A stretch of DNA of 64,000 bases from Myxococcaceae bacterium JPH2. Its GTDB lineage: Bacteria > Myxococcota > Myxococcia > Myxococcales > Myxococcaceae. The DNA lies in NCBI GenBank assembly GCA_016458225.1, contig JAEMGR010000006.1:62001-126000 (forward strand), given 5' to 3'. Of the stretch, positions 44,095-53,017 are shown in pieces (the stretch's first letter is position 1; each line of letters begins with the position of its first letter). The notes under the pieces are model-generated. The model did no database searches and had not been told where the DNA came from. It saw only the letters and a list, made by a program, of their open reading frames with translations. The position numbers and the translations under genes are program-made.

Positions 44095-45309
44095 TCATGC
44101 GCTCCGTGACGCGATGAGCGCGAGGTTGCGCGGAGACAGACTCGGGTTGAAGAGCTGGAGGAGTTCGACCTGGAAGCCCCATTCCTCCAGGAGGAGCGCG
44201 CGGTCCAGCAGGAGCACGACCTCCAGTGCTCTCGCGAAGCGATCCCTCAGCAGATGGCAGAGCAAGAGGTCTCGTGTCTCGGCGCGAACGGACACCTCAA
44301 AGGCATCCAGTTGGGCGTCCGTCAGGCTGAGCTTGAGACCCAGTCGCTTCAGCCGATCGAGCGCGTAGTCGGCGAACCTCCCGGCATAGAGCGCCCGGGG
44401 CGCATCTCCTGCTCTCACGAAGCTGTGCCCGGGAAAGTGCCGCCTCGCGAGGAGGTGGAACGCGAATCGCCACGCGTAGACCCGCTTCATCCGCGAGAAC
44501 TCCTCCTCGGTCTTGTGTTGCCGACCTCGCGTCGTCAGTGCCAATGCATACGGAGTGAAGGGCAGCGGATGCGCGCCCCCGCAGCGGGAGACGGGGTAAT
44601 CCCGAGGGACCTCCAGCTTGTCGTAGCAGCAGCCAATGTTCAGGATGAAGCCTGCCTCCTGGCTCTTGCGGATCTGCGTGAGGGCGAGCGGCCCGCAGGT
44701 ATGCAGACCCATGGAAGCCCGGTCCCTGCCGGAGAAGAGCGGATCGACCTGGGGTTGGGGCTCGTCGGCGACGGAGGCCTGGACGAAACACAGGGAGTCC
44801 TCGTCCGAGGAGCGGGTTCTCGCCAGCCACTGCCGGCCCTTGTCCTGCAGCGCGGCATCCCGGTCGATGCTGTGGAATGTCCACCCGAACGTCCGCGCAC
44901 AGAGTCGGGCGAGATGCCCCATGCCGCCGCCGATATCGACCGCCTGCCGGATGGAGTGTGTCCTCGGCGCGAGCAGGGCGAGCACCTGCTCCAGTTCGTG
45001 GGTCTTCTTGGCGCTGAGGCCCTGCGTCTGAGTGACTGTGAGTGCGTGACGACCCTCGTGCCAGGGCAACTCCGTCAGGTCCTTGAGTGAACCCAGGAGA
45101 GCGACCAGCGAAGGCGGCGGGATGCCCATGAGCGCCCCCTGATCCAACCGCCGCTCGCCTGCTTCATCGAGGGACCGGGCATAGGCCAACCACTCCTCGG
45201 GATAGGCGGCGCCGGACTCGGGCCAGCCCTGGAGGATGGAGCGGGACCAGAGTGGGGCCCAGGGCCGGAGTTGGTGCGTGAGCGCCTCGAGTCGCGCCTG
45301 GAAGTTCAT
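44095..45309 (-). CDS. METTL25/RRNAD1-like S-adenosylmethionine methyltransferase
   Basis: 404 residues. The methyltransferase core begins RQAVDIGGGMGHLARLCARTF (SAM loop) with HSIDRDAALQDKG after it. The family markers are SMGLHTCGPLALTQIRKSQ and FILNIGCCYDKLEVPRDYP, followed by the FPLS-type loop (HPLPFTPYALALT). This combination is characteristic of eukaryotic METTL25 and RRNAD1 proteins. The substrate is unknown. The ATG at 45309 overlaps the upstream phosphatase stop as ATGA; an in-frame ATG at 45327 is the alternative. Operon structure with the phosphatase implies a shared task. Confidence 0.75.
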   Translation of the reverse strand: MNFQARLEALTHQLRPWAPLWSRSILQGWPESGAAYPEEWLAYARSLDEAGERRLDQGALMGIPPPSLVALLGSLKDLTELPWHEGRHALTVTQTQGLSAKKTHELEQVLALLAPRTHSIRQAVDIGGGMGHLARLCARTFGWTFHSIDRDAALQDKGRQWLARTRSSDEDSLCFVQASVADEPQPQVDPLFSGRDRASMGLHTCGPLALTQIRKSQEAGFILNIGCCYDKLEVPRDYPVSRCGGAHPLPFTPYALALTTRGRQHKTEEEFSRMKRVYAWRFAFHLLARRHFPGHSFVRAGDAPRALYAGRFADYALDRLKRLGLKLSLTDAQLDAFEVSVRAETRDLLLCHLLRDRFARALEVVLLLDRALLLEEWGFQVELLQLFNPSLSPRNLALIASRSA

Positions 45310-45872
45310 CGCGGAGAGTTCTTCCATCCGCGCTTCTCGATCTTCCGGACATCCGGTTCGGAGGAGAGGGCTGCGAGGTACTTCGCCAAGTCGAGCAGCT
45401 CGGAGTCGTCCTCTTGTCCCTTGTGCTCGCGCACGTAGATGGCGTTGCCGTAGTTGTGGATGCACTTGGCCGGGGTGTCATCGACAATCAAGGTTCGCGC
45501 GGGCGAGTACCCTCGACGTTTCACTTTGTGGAGCTTCTTGGCGTAGGCGTAGTGCGAGGAGGGATCGAGGTAGCCGTCGTGTTCGAGTCGGGTGCGATCG
45601 AGCGAGAACGTGCAGCGACTCCGGCCCCAGGTGAATTCGAGCCTTGTCTCACTCGGGATGATTCGCTTCACAATCTCTCTCACGTAGTCATCCGAGGCCG
45701 ATGACCAGACGGCAAGGCGGAACAGGGATGAGCACTCGGCCAGGAACTGGGCGAGATGCGGACCGGTGTAGACAAAGTAGTCGAACACGCGGAAGTCCGC
45801 GTCTCGCTCCAGCGGCGTCTCGCGCGCATGGATGAGCGTCTCATCAAGGTCCAGAATCAAGAGGCTCTGCAT
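45306..45872 (-). CDS. SCP/NIF-family HAD phosphatase
   Basis: 188 residues of the FCP1/SCP-like HAD group. The catalytic motif is LLILDLDETLIHARE (Asp8 and Asp10, DxDxT/E type). Then AVWSSASDDYVREIVKRI supplies motif II and RTLIVDDTPAKCIHNYGNAI motif III with the double Asp. The family dephosphorylates protein serines, including the RNA polymerase II tail in eukaryotes; bacterial members are poorly known. It is the first gene of a two-gene operon with the METTL25-like enzyme, whose start overlaps its stop. ATG at 45872. Confidence 0.85.
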   Translation of the reverse strand: MQSLLILDLDETLIHARETPLERDADFRVFDYFVYTGPHLAQFLAECSSLFRLAVWSSASDDYVREIVKRIIPSETRLEFTWGRSRCTFSLDRTRLEHDGYLDPSSHYAYAKKLHKVKRRGYSPARTLIVDDTPAKCIHNYGNAIYVREHKGQEDDSELLDLAKYLAALSSEPDVRKIEKRGWKNSPR

Positions 45873-46545
45873 GGGGGGCGACCCGTGAAAAGCTCGGGTC
45901 TTGGAGGGGCATTGGGAGGGGCATGGGTGACACAGCGTTCCGGCGACCCCTGACCATTATCTACCGAGCCCTCGCGGCCCTGTGACGAGGCGGGGCGCTG
46001 CCGATGGGATGACGCCTGCTGGAACCTCAAGGTTACTGGGGCCTGCTGGGCTCCGTGCGCTTGGGCAGGACGGCATCGCAGCTCCTTCATCGCGGTCACG
46101 ATGCCCACTGCGTGCTGATGGCGGGTGATGCCGACGCGCAACCGCTGGCAGTGGGCGGACGGGCAGGTCCGGAACTGGGGCAGCGCCTTCAGTCAGAAGC
46201 AATTGTGGGTCAGAACTCACCAGGGGCCGGTGGCGGAGCCTTCAGGTGCGGTCGGAGGGCCCGCTTCCTGACGCATGCAGGCCCATCACGCGGAGGTACG
46301 GGTTCAAGTCCCTTGCCCCTCGCCCCATCGGTTCTCCTCAGCCGACCCCGGGCATCCAGGCGTCGACCCGCCGACCGGGACCCATGTCCTGAGTCGGACA
46401 CCTGCCTCATCCCCTGGGGCAGGCTGACGGGCCCCCCGTTGCTGTGAGAGTCCTACATGCGACGTGGGGACTCCTCAGAGCTCGCTGCGCGAGGCGGAGC
46501 GCGCTGGTTCGATGTGACAGGAAGGGTGTGTCAGCGGGAGCCAGA
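45873..46545. other. Intergenic region without recognised gene
   Basis: About 670 bases between the phosphatase start and the tRNA terminator. Short frames exist (for example 46055-46447), but none has a ribosome binding site, plausible composition or family features. A tRNA T-arm-like string occurs at 46299-46315 (see rejected items). The promoter of the phosphatase operon should lie in the left part. Confidence 0.5.
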
Positions 46546-46584
46546 AAAAACAAAACCCCAGCAAGTCCGAAGACTTGCTGGGGT
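46546..46584 (-). terminator. Rho-independent terminator of the tRNA operon
   Basis: On the minus strand a perfect 13-bp stem ACCCCAGCAAGTC/GACTTGCTGGGGT encloses a UUCG tetraloop and is followed by TTTGTTTTTT (46545-46554). This is the clearest intrinsic terminator in the window, 6 bases past the tRNA-Asp 3' end. Confidence 0.93.
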
Positions 46585-46589
46585 CTGAG

Positions 46590-46666
<77 letters not shown>

Positions 46667-46673
46667 ATAACCA

Positions 46674-46745
46674 TGGGCGGAACAGGGATTGAACCTGTGA
46701 CCCTCGCCTTGTAAGGGCGACGCTCTACCGCTGAGCTATCCGCCC
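46674..46745 (-). tRNA. tRNA-Val (TAC)
   Basis: 72 bases. The acceptor GGGCGGA pairs with TCCGCCC, discriminator A. The anticodon stem-loop TCGCC-CTTACAA-GGCGA gives TAC (46711-46713), and the T-arm is ACAGGTTCAATCCCTGT. No CCA is encoded, unlike the neighbouring tRNA-Asp, so it must be added by the nucleotidyltransferase. Confidence 0.97.
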
Positions 46746-46778
46746 TCGGCGGTCCGCCGCGCTGCAACGAGGTGGGCT

Positions 46779-46805
46779 TTTATAGGCGCTGCCCCACACT
46801 GTCAA
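46779..46805 (-). promoter_or_regulatory. Promoter of the tRNA-Val/tRNA-Asp operon
   Basis: On the minus strand TTGACA, a 15-base spacer and TATAAA lie 34 bases upstream of the tRNA-Val 5' end. Both hexamers are near consensus and stand out in GC-rich surroundings. The spacer is two bases shorter than ideal. Confidence 0.8.
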
Positions 46806-47109
46806 GCACCTGTTTGCGGGCCCTTCGCATCAATTCTTGGCCCCCCTCTCATCCTCCTCTGGAGGCTCCGAACCCGTCTCCGCGCGATCACACTCATGGC
46901 CTCATGGGTATGCACTCATCGTCCGCGTGGCATCGCGCCGGACATGACGGATGCGCTTCGCTCCAGTATGACCCGCCCGTGAATGCGGGGGGCCGAGAGC
47001 GGGTGACGTGCCGGGCTTCTTCCACCCTTCTTCTGGCCCCCTTCTTCTGGCAGCCACCTTCCGGGCCCTCCCTCATGAGGCAGGGGCCCCCTCGCAGCAG
47101 GGACACGAC
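46806..47109. other. Intergenic region upstream of hemE
   Basis: About 300 bases between the tRNA promoter and hemE. Frames present here (such as 46772-47113) lack coding features. A run CCCTTCTTCTGGCCCC is repeated as CCCCCTTCTTCTGGC near 47024-47050. It presumably contains the hemE promoter, which I cannot place. Confidence 0.45.
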
Positions 47110-48156
47110 GTGAACGACAGACTCCTGAGGGCCGCGCGCCGCCAGCCGACCGACACCACCCCGGTGTGGCTCATGCGCCAGGCCGGCCGCTACCTGCCCG
47201 AGTACCGGGCCATCCGCGGCAACATCGCCTTCCTCGACCTCTGCAAGGACCCTGACCTGGCGGCCGAGGTGACGGTCCAGCCCGTGACTCGCCTGGGCGT
47301 GGACGCGGCCATCATCTTCTCGGACATCCTCATCCCCGTGGAGGCCATGGGCATCCACCTGGAGCTGGGGGACAAGGGTCCGCACTTCCCCAATCCGGTC
47401 CGGACCGGGGCGGACATCGACCGGCTGGGCGTGCCCGACCCCGTCCAGGGCACCGGCTTCGTCGCCGAGGCCATCCGGCGCACGCGCCGCGCGCTCAATG
47501 ACTCGGTGCCCGTCATCGGCTTCGCGGGCGCGCCCTTCACGCTGGCCGCGTACATGGTGGAGGGGGGCGGCTCGAAGAGCTACATCCTCATCAAGCGCCT
47601 CATGTTCGAGCAGCCCGCCCTGGCGCACCGCCTCTTCCAGAAGCTGACCGACACCCTCATCCCGTACCTCAAGATGCAGGTGGAGGCCGGCGCGAAGGTC
47701 GTTCAAATCTTCGACTCGTGGGGCGGCGAGCTGTCCCTCTGGGACTTCGAGCGCTTCAGCCTCCCGTACCTCACGCGCATGGTCTCCGAGCTGAAGGCCA
47801 CGGGCGTCCCCGTCATCGTCTTCGGTACCGGCATGACCCCGCACCTGCCGTTGCTCAAGCGCACGGGCGCGGACGTCATCGGCCTGGACTGGCGCGTTCC
47901 CCTCGACGAGGGCCGCCGCGTGCTCGGTCCCGACGTGGCCGTGCAGGGCAACCTGGATCCGCTCCACCTCTTCCTTCCGCGCGACGAGCTGGAGGGCCGC
48001 GTGCTCGACATCCTCCGTCGTGCTGGCCCCACCGGGCACATCTTCAACCTCGGCCACGGCATCCTTCCCCCCACCGACCCCGAGGCCGCGAAGTTCCTCG
48101 TGGAGGCCGTGCACCGCCACGGCGCCGCGCTCCGCCAGGCGTCCGCGAACCCGTAG
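47110..48156 (+). CDS. hemE: Uroporphyrinogen decarboxylase
   Basis: 348 residues, the normal length. Signature 1 is VWLMRQAGRYLPEYRAIRG and signature 2 is GFAGAPFTLAAYMVEGG; KVVQIFDSWGGELS and HIFNLGHGILPPTDPEA complete the active site of the TIM barrel. It removes four carboxyls from uroporphyrinogen III to make coproporphyrinogen III in haem synthesis. Start is a GTG at 47110, because the alignment to the family begins there (VNDRLLRAAR); the upstream extension is Pro-rich and unrelated. The fad operon follows 100 bases later and is probably separate. Confidence 0.95.
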   Translation: MNDRLLRAARRQPTDTTPVWLMRQAGRYLPEYRAIRGNIAFLDLCKDPDLAAEVTVQPVTRLGVDAAIIFSDILIPVEAMGIHLELGDKGPHFPNPVRTGADIDRLGVPDPVQGTGFVAEAIRRTRRALNDSVPVIGFAGAPFTLAAYMVEGGGSKSYILIKRLMFEQPALAHRLFQKLTDTLIPYLKMQVEAGAKVVQIFDSWGGELSLWDFERFSLPYLTRMVSELKATGVPVIVFGTGMTPHLPLLKRTGADVIGLDWRVPLDEGRRVLGPDVAVQGNLDPLHLFLPRDELEGRVLDILRRAGPTGHIFNLGHGILPPTDPEAAKFLVEAVHRHGAALRQASANP

Positions 48157-48256
48157 GGCCAACGGGCCTCCGGTTGACTCAAGAATCAATCCGAGGTTGA
48201 CGCGGCGCATCAGCGCTCGTTAGATGCGCTTCACTCGTCGTAGGAGGGTGAGGCAC

Positions 48257-49558
48257 ATGGCAAGCGAGAAGCGAAACGGCCACCGCCGGGTGGCCATCGT
48301 CCGCGGCTTGCGGACGCCGTTCGTGAAGGCGGGCACCGTCTTCTCGGGGCTGACGGCCTTGGACCTGGGCCGCATGGTGGTCCAGGAGTTGGTCCAGCGG
48401 GCCGAACTCGACCCGAACGAAATCAATCAGGTGGTGTTCGGGCAGGTCATCCCCACGTTGACCGCGCCCTCCATCGCGCGCGAGGTGGTGCTGGCCTCGG
48501 GGCTGCCGCGCCACATCGAGGCCTTCACGGTGGCGCGCGCGTGCGCGACGTCCATCCAGGCCATGACGACGGCGGCCAACGCCATCGCGGTGGGCGAGGC
48601 GGACGTCATCATCGCGGGCGGCACCGAGTCCATGTCGGACGCGCCCATCTTCACCAGCCGTCCCCTGGCGCACGCGCTCGTGGCGTCCTCGAAGGGGCGC
48701 ACCCTGCCGGAGAAGCTGCGCCCCTTCCAGAAGCTCAAGGGCAAGGACCTGCTGCCGGTGCCCCCCGCCATCGCCGAGTTCTCCACGGGCCAGACGATGG
48801 GCGAGAGCGCGGAGAAGATGGCCAAGGAGAACGGCATCACCCGCGAGGAGCAGGACCGCATCGCGTTCAACTCGCACCAGAACGCGGCCCGGGCGTGGAA
48901 GGACGGCCGCTTCGACAACGAGGTCATGCACGTCGTGGTGCCGCCGAAGTACGAGCAGGTGGTGCCCAAGGACAACATCATCCGCGAGGACACCACGCTG
49001 GAGGCGCTCGCCCAGCTCAAGCCGGTGTTCGATCGCAAGTACGGCTCGGTCACCGCGGGCAACGCCTCGCCGCTCACGGATGGCGCCGCCGCACTGCTCT
49101 TGATGACCGAGGAGAAGGCGCGGCAGCTCGGCTATGAGCCGCTGGGCTTCCTTCGCTCGCACGCCTTCGCGGCCACGGATCCGGGAGACCAGCTGCTCCA
49201 GGGCCCGGCGTACGCGGTGCCCGTGGCGCTCAAGCGCGCGGGCCTGACGCTGGCGGACATCGACCTCGTGGAGATGCACGAGGCGTTCGCCGCGCAGGTG
49301 GCGAGCAACCTCCAGGCCCTGGCCTCCAAGTCCTTCGCGAAGAAGGCGGGCTGGAGCGCGCCGGTGGGCGAGGTGGACCGCGACCGGCTCAACGTGACGG
49401 GTGGCTCCATCGCCATCGGGCATCCCTTCGGCGCCACGGGGGCGCGCATCGTCACGCAGGCCCTCAACGAGCTGAAGCGTCGCAACAAGAACACGGTGAT
49501 GTGCACTGTCTGCGCCGCTGGCGGCCTGGGCGCCGCGGTCATTCTGGAGCGTGCGTGA
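48257..49558 (+). CDS. fadI: Acetyl-CoA C-acyltransferase (3-ketoacyl-CoA thiolase), FadI-like
   Basis: 433 residues. The nucleophile is Cys96 in VARACATSIQAMTT; the second active-site region contains GGSIAIGHPFGATGAR (His) and the last CTVCAAGGLGAAV (Cys). The length and the internal loop FQKLKGKDLLPVPPAIAEF fit the FadI class rather than shorter FadA. It cleaves 3-ketoacyl-CoA with CoA in the last step of beta-oxidation. The ATG at 48257 has GGAGGGTGAGG upstream. Its stop overlaps the start of fadJ by one base (TGATG), so both subunits are made from one message. Confidence 0.93.
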   Translation: MASEKRNGHRRVAIVRGLRTPFVKAGTVFSGLTALDLGRMVVQELVQRAELDPNEINQVVFGQVIPTLTAPSIAREVVLASGLPRHIEAFTVARACATSIQAMTTAANAIAVGEADVIIAGGTESMSDAPIFTSRPLAHALVASSKGRTLPEKLRPFQKLKGKDLLPVPPAIAEFSTGQTMGESAEKMAKENGITREEQDRIAFNSHQNAARAWKDGRFDNEVMHVVVPPKYEQVVPKDNIIREDTTLEALAQLKPVFDRKYGSVTAGNASPLTDGAAALLLMTEEKARQLGYEPLGFLRSHAFAATDPGDQLLQGPAYAVPVALKRAGLTLADIDLVEMHEAFAAQVASNLQALASKSFAKKAGWSAPVGEVDRDRLNVTGGSIAIGHPFGATGARIVTQALNELKRRNKNTVMCTVCAAGGLGAAVILERA

Positions 49559-51798
49559 TGGCCATCAAGCTTGACGAGGTCGAGGCGAAGCAGGGCTTCC
49601 GTTACGAGGTCGAGGGCGGCGTCGCGGTCATCACGTTCGACCTGCCGGACTCGGCGGTCAACACGCTGTCCCCCGAGACGGGCGAGGCCTTCACCGCGCT
49701 GATGCGCCACGCGGAGGGCGACACGACCGTGAAGGCCGTCGTCTTCATCTCCGGCAAGAAGGACAACTTCGTCGCTGGCGCGAAGATCGATTTCCTCCAG
49801 ACGCTCCGTTCCGCCGAGGAGGCCACCACCCTCAGCCGCAACGGCCAGCAGGGCTTCGAGCAGCTCGATGCCTTTCCCAAGCCGGTGGTGGCGGCCATCC
49901 ACGGCGCGTGTCTGGGCGGCGGCCTGGAGTGGGCGCTCGCGTGCGACTACCGCATCGCCACCGACAGCCCCAAGACGACGCTGGGTCTGCCCGAGGTGCA
50001 GCTCGGCCTGATTCCGGGCGCGGGCGGAACGCAGCGGCTGCCGGCGCTCATCGGCGCGCAGCAGGCGCTGGACCTCATCCTCACCGGGAAGAACGTCAAG
50101 CCGGCCAAGGCGAAGAAGCTGGGGCTGGTGGATGAGGTGGTGCCCGTGCCGCTGCTTCGCTCGCTCGCGCTCCAGCGCGCCGCGGAGCTGGCGGCGGGGA
50201 CGCTGAAGGTGACGCGCTCGCACGGACAGGGCCTCAAGGCCGTGGCCTCGAATGGCAAGGCGAAGGGGCTGGCGGGCTTCCTCAAGGGCCTGGCCAACAA
50301 GGACCTGTGGACGGAGGTCGCCCTCGAGGACAACCCGCTGGGCCGCAAGGTCCTGTTCGACCAGGCGCGCAAGCAGCTCCTGAAGAAGACGCGCGGCAAG
50401 TACCCCGCGCCGGAGAAGGCGCTGCAGGTCATCCGCGTGGGCCTGGAGTCCGGGCACGCCGCGGGCCTGGAGGCCGAGGCCAAGGCGTTTGGCGAGCTGG
50501 TGGTGTCCGATGTCTCGCGGCGGCTGGTGGAGATCTTCTTCGCCACCACGGCGCTGAAGAAGGAGAACGGCACCGCGAACCCGAGCGTGAAGGCGCGCGA
50601 GGTCAAGAAGGTGGGCGTGCTGGGCGGCGGGCTCATGGGCGGCGGCATCGCCTACGTGTCCTCGGCGCTCCAGGGCGTGCACGTGCGCGTGAAGGACAAG
50701 GACGACGCGGGCGCGGGGCGCGCGCTCAAGCAGGTGCAGACCGTGCTGGACGAGCGCGTGAAGCGGCGCTCGCTCACCTCGCGCGAGGCCGTCGCCAAGA
50801 TGGCGATGGTCACCGCGGGGACGGACTACAGCGGCTTCAAGACCGCGGACCTCGTCATTGAAGCGGTGTTCGAGGACCTGAAGCTCAAGCACCGCATCAT
50901 CGCGGAGGTCGAGGCTGTCACGCGCGAGGACTGCATCTTCGCGTCCAACACCTCCAGCCTCCCCATCTCCGAGCTGGCGAAGGGCAGCAAGCGGCCCGCG
51001 CAGCTCATCGGGATGCATTACTTCAGCCCGGTGCACAAGATGCCGCTGCTGGAGATCATCACCCACCCCGGTACCGCAGAGTGGGTCACCGCCACGTGCG
51101 TGGAGGTGGGGCGCAAGCAGGGCAAGACGGTCATCGTCGTCAATGACGGGCCCGGCTTCTACACGTCGCGCATCCTCGCGCCGTACATGAACGAGGCCGC
51201 GTACCTGCTGGCGGACGGCGCGGACATCACCGAGCTGGACAAGGCGCTGGTGGAGTTCGGCTTCCCGGTGGGGCCGATTACCCTGCTCGACGAGGTGGGC
51301 ATCGACGTGGCCCACAAGGTGGGGCCCATCATGGAGGGCGCCTTCGGCAAGCGGATGGCGGCGCCCAAGGCGCTCGACGGCGTGGTGGCCGACGGACGGC
51401 TGGGCCGCAAGACGCAGAAGGGCTTCTACCTCTACGAGAACGGCAAGAAGAAGGACGTGGACCCCACCGTCTACGCGCTCTTGCCCCACGGGAAGGACCG
51501 CAAGCCCATGGAGCGCGCGGAGATGGCCGAGCGGTGCGCCCTCCAGATGGTGAACGAGGCCGTGCGCTGCCTGGGCGAGAACATCCTGCGCAGCCCGCGC
51601 GATGGCGACGTCGGGGCCATCTTCGGCCTGGGCTTCCCGCCGTTCCTCGGCGGTCCGTTCCGGTACGCGGACAGCCTGGGTCCTGCCCAACTCCTGCGCA
51701 AGCTGGAGCACTACCAGGACAAGTTCGGCGAGCGCTTCACGCCCGCGCCGTTCCTCATCGAGCAGGTCCGCGCAGGCAAGTCGTTCCACGGCGGCTGA
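49558..51798 (+). CDS. fadJ: Multifunctional enoyl-CoA hydratase/3-hydroxyacyl-CoA dehydrogenase, FadJ-like
   Basis: 746 residues. The N-terminal crotonase domain (about 10-200) contains AAIHGACLGGGLEWALACDY and IPGAGGTQRLPALIGAQQAL with the catalytic glutamates. The dehydrogenase half begins KKVGVLGGGLMGGGIAYVSS (NAD-binding), then SNTSSLPISELAKGS and GMHYFSPVHKMPLLEIIT. The C-terminal domain (about 500-746) is complete with GIDVAHKVGP. It hydrates enoyl-CoA and oxidises the product, passing it to FadI encoded directly upstream. No FadR-like operator was noticed. Confidence 0.93.
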   Translation: MAIKLDEVEAKQGFRYEVEGGVAVITFDLPDSAVNTLSPETGEAFTALMRHAEGDTTVKAVVFISGKKDNFVAGAKIDFLQTLRSAEEATTLSRNGQQGFEQLDAFPKPVVAAIHGACLGGGLEWALACDYRIATDSPKTTLGLPEVQLGLIPGAGGTQRLPALIGAQQALDLILTGKNVKPAKAKKLGLVDEVVPVPLLRSLALQRAAELAAGTLKVTRSHGQGLKAVASNGKAKGLAGFLKGLANKDLWTEVALEDNPLGRKVLFDQARKQLLKKTRGKYPAPEKALQVIRVGLESGHAAGLEAEAKAFGELVVSDVSRRLVEIFFATTALKKENGTANPSVKAREVKKVGVLGGGLMGGGIAYVSSALQGVHVRVKDKDDAGAGRALKQVQTVLDERVKRRSLTSREAVAKMAMVTAGTDYSGFKTADLVIEAVFEDLKLKHRIIAEVEAVTREDCIFASNTSSLPISELAKGSKRPAQLIGMHYFSPVHKMPLLEIITHPGTAEWVTATCVEVGRKQGKTVIVVNDGPGFYTSRILAPYMNEAAYLLADGADITELDKALVEFGFPVGPITLLDEVGIDVAHKVGPIMEGAFGKRMAAPKALDGVVADGRLGRKTQKGFYLYENGKKKDVDPTVYALLPHGKDRKPMERAEMAERCALQMVNEAVRCLGENILRSPRDGDVGAIFGLGFPPFLGGPFRYADSLGPAQLLRKLEHYQDKFGERFTPAPFLIEQVRAGKSFHGG

Positions 51799-51806
51799 GG
51801 CGATGT

Positions 51807-51841
51807 CCCCCGTCGCGAGGGCTTTCCCTCGCGGCAGGGGG
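51807..51841 (+). terminator. Terminator hairpin after fadIJ
   Basis: An inner perfect 8-bp stem CGCGAGGG/CCCTCGCG with a CTTT loop is extended by CCCCC/GGGGG across a small internal loop, starting 8 bases past the fadJ stop. No U-tract, but very stable. Confidence 0.5.
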
Positions 51842-51889
51842 CGGGTGGCTTGACGGCGGGGCGGAAGTGGACCAAGGGCAGACCTGCCC

Positions 51890-53017
51890 ATGGAACGCTC
51901 CGCCTCCCGTACCGTGTTGCTCACCGGGCTTGGTGCCCTCCTCGTCTGTACCGCCACCGCCACGCTCGCGGCGATGGCGTGGCAACTGACGCCGCTGCCG
52001 CCGCAGGACTGGTTCGGCTCGGCGCTCTTCAAGGGCTGGGTGCGCTGGGACGCGGGCTGGTACGCCCACATCGCCACGGTGGGCTACAGCTACACGCCCG
52101 GCCAGCAGAGCCCGGTGGCGTTCTTCCCCGCGTATCCGTTGACGGTGCGCGCCGTGAGCTGGCTCGGGCTGAACACGAACCTGGCGGGCGTGCTGATTGG
52201 AATGACGTGCGGCATCTCCGCGCTCTTCGTCTTCACGCGCTGGGCTCGCACGCGCGCGGACGAGGCCGTGGCGCGCGACGCGGGGCTCATCCTGGCGCTG
52301 TATCCCTTGGCCTTCTTTCTCTACGGGCCCATGTACTCGGACGCGCTGTTCCTCCTGTTGGTGGTGAGCGCGTTCCTGCTGCTGGAGCGTGGGCACCTGG
52401 TGGCCGCGGTGCTCCTGGGCGCGGTGGCTACCGCGGCCCGTCCCGTGGCGCCCGCGCTCGTGCTGGGCTTGCTGGCGCGACGGCTGGAGTGGAAGCGCGA
52501 GCGCGGCCTGCGGTGGAACCTGTGGGACCTGCTCCCGGTGCTCGCCGCCACGGGCTTCATCTTGTACGTGCTCTACCAGTGGCGCGCGTTCGGCGAGCCC
52601 TTCGCCTTCGTGAAGACGCAGGGCTCCCCAGGGTGGGACCAACAGCCGGGCTGGCGCACGTGGCTCAAGCTGCGATGGTTCCAGGGCTACGGCTGGCACA
52701 TGCGCCTGCCGGTGTTCTGGCGCCTGACGGGGCACGCGCTCGTGACGGTGGGCGCGTTCGCGCTGGTGTGGCCCACCTTCAAGCGGCTGGGCTGGGGCTA
52801 TGGGCTCTTCACGCTGGCCATCGTGGGGATGCCGGCGATGGCCACCAAGGACTTCATGAGCATGGGGCGCTACCTGCTCGCGGCCTTCCCGCTGTTCCTC
52901 ACGTTGGCCATGCTCCTGCGTGAGCGACCCCGCGTGCACCGCGCCGTGCTCGCGTTCAGCGCGGCGTTGATGGTGGTGCTCGCGGGGGCGTTCGGAGCCG
53001 GGGCCTACGTCACGTGA
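51890..53017 (+). CDS. PIG-V-like mannosyltransferase, integral membrane (GT-C)
   Basis: 375 residues with about ten hydrophobic helices. The first outer loop has KGWVRWDAGWYAHIATVGY, where RWDAxWY matches the PIG-V/GT-C active-site loop. VAFFPAYPLTVRAVSWLG and YPLAFFLYGPMYSDALFLL follow, both characteristic of the family. Such enzymes transfer mannose from polyprenyl-phosphate mannose on the outer membrane face. The neighbouring glycosyltransferase, which resembles polyprenyl-phosphate mannose synthases, could make that donor. Its 3' end overlaps the convergent deacetylase gene by 8 bases. Confidence 0.8.
   Translation: MERSASRTVLLTGLGALLVCTATATLAAMAWQLTPLPPQDWFGSALFKGWVRWDAGWYAHIATVGYSYTPGQQSPVAFFPAYPLTVRAVSWLGLNTNLAGVLIGMTCGISALFVFTRWARTRADEAVARDAGLILALYPLAFFLYGPMYSDALFLLLVVSAFLLLERGHLVAAVLLGAVATAARPVAPALVLGLLARRLEWKRERGLRWNLWDLLPVLAATGFILYVLYQWRAFGEPFAFVKTQGSPGWDQQPGWRTWLKLRWFQGYGWHMRLPVFWRLTGHALVTVGAFALVWPTFKRLGWGYGLFTLAIVGMPAMATKDFMSMGRYLLAAFPLFLTLAMLLRERPRVHRAVLAFSAALMVVLAGAFGAGAYVT

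Noticed and set aside
46221-46328. Possible tRNA: a T-arm-like GGTTCAAGTCCC at 46301 with complementary AGGGGC (46222) and GCCCCT (46316) ends.
   Set aside because: The span is over 100 bases, the D-arm and anticodon stems do not fold, and the T-stem has a mismatch. At most it is a chance or a very degenerate remnant.
49132-52077. Reverse open frame of 981 codons opposite fadJ.
   Set aside because: Shadow of the fadIJ operon with no homology-like features.
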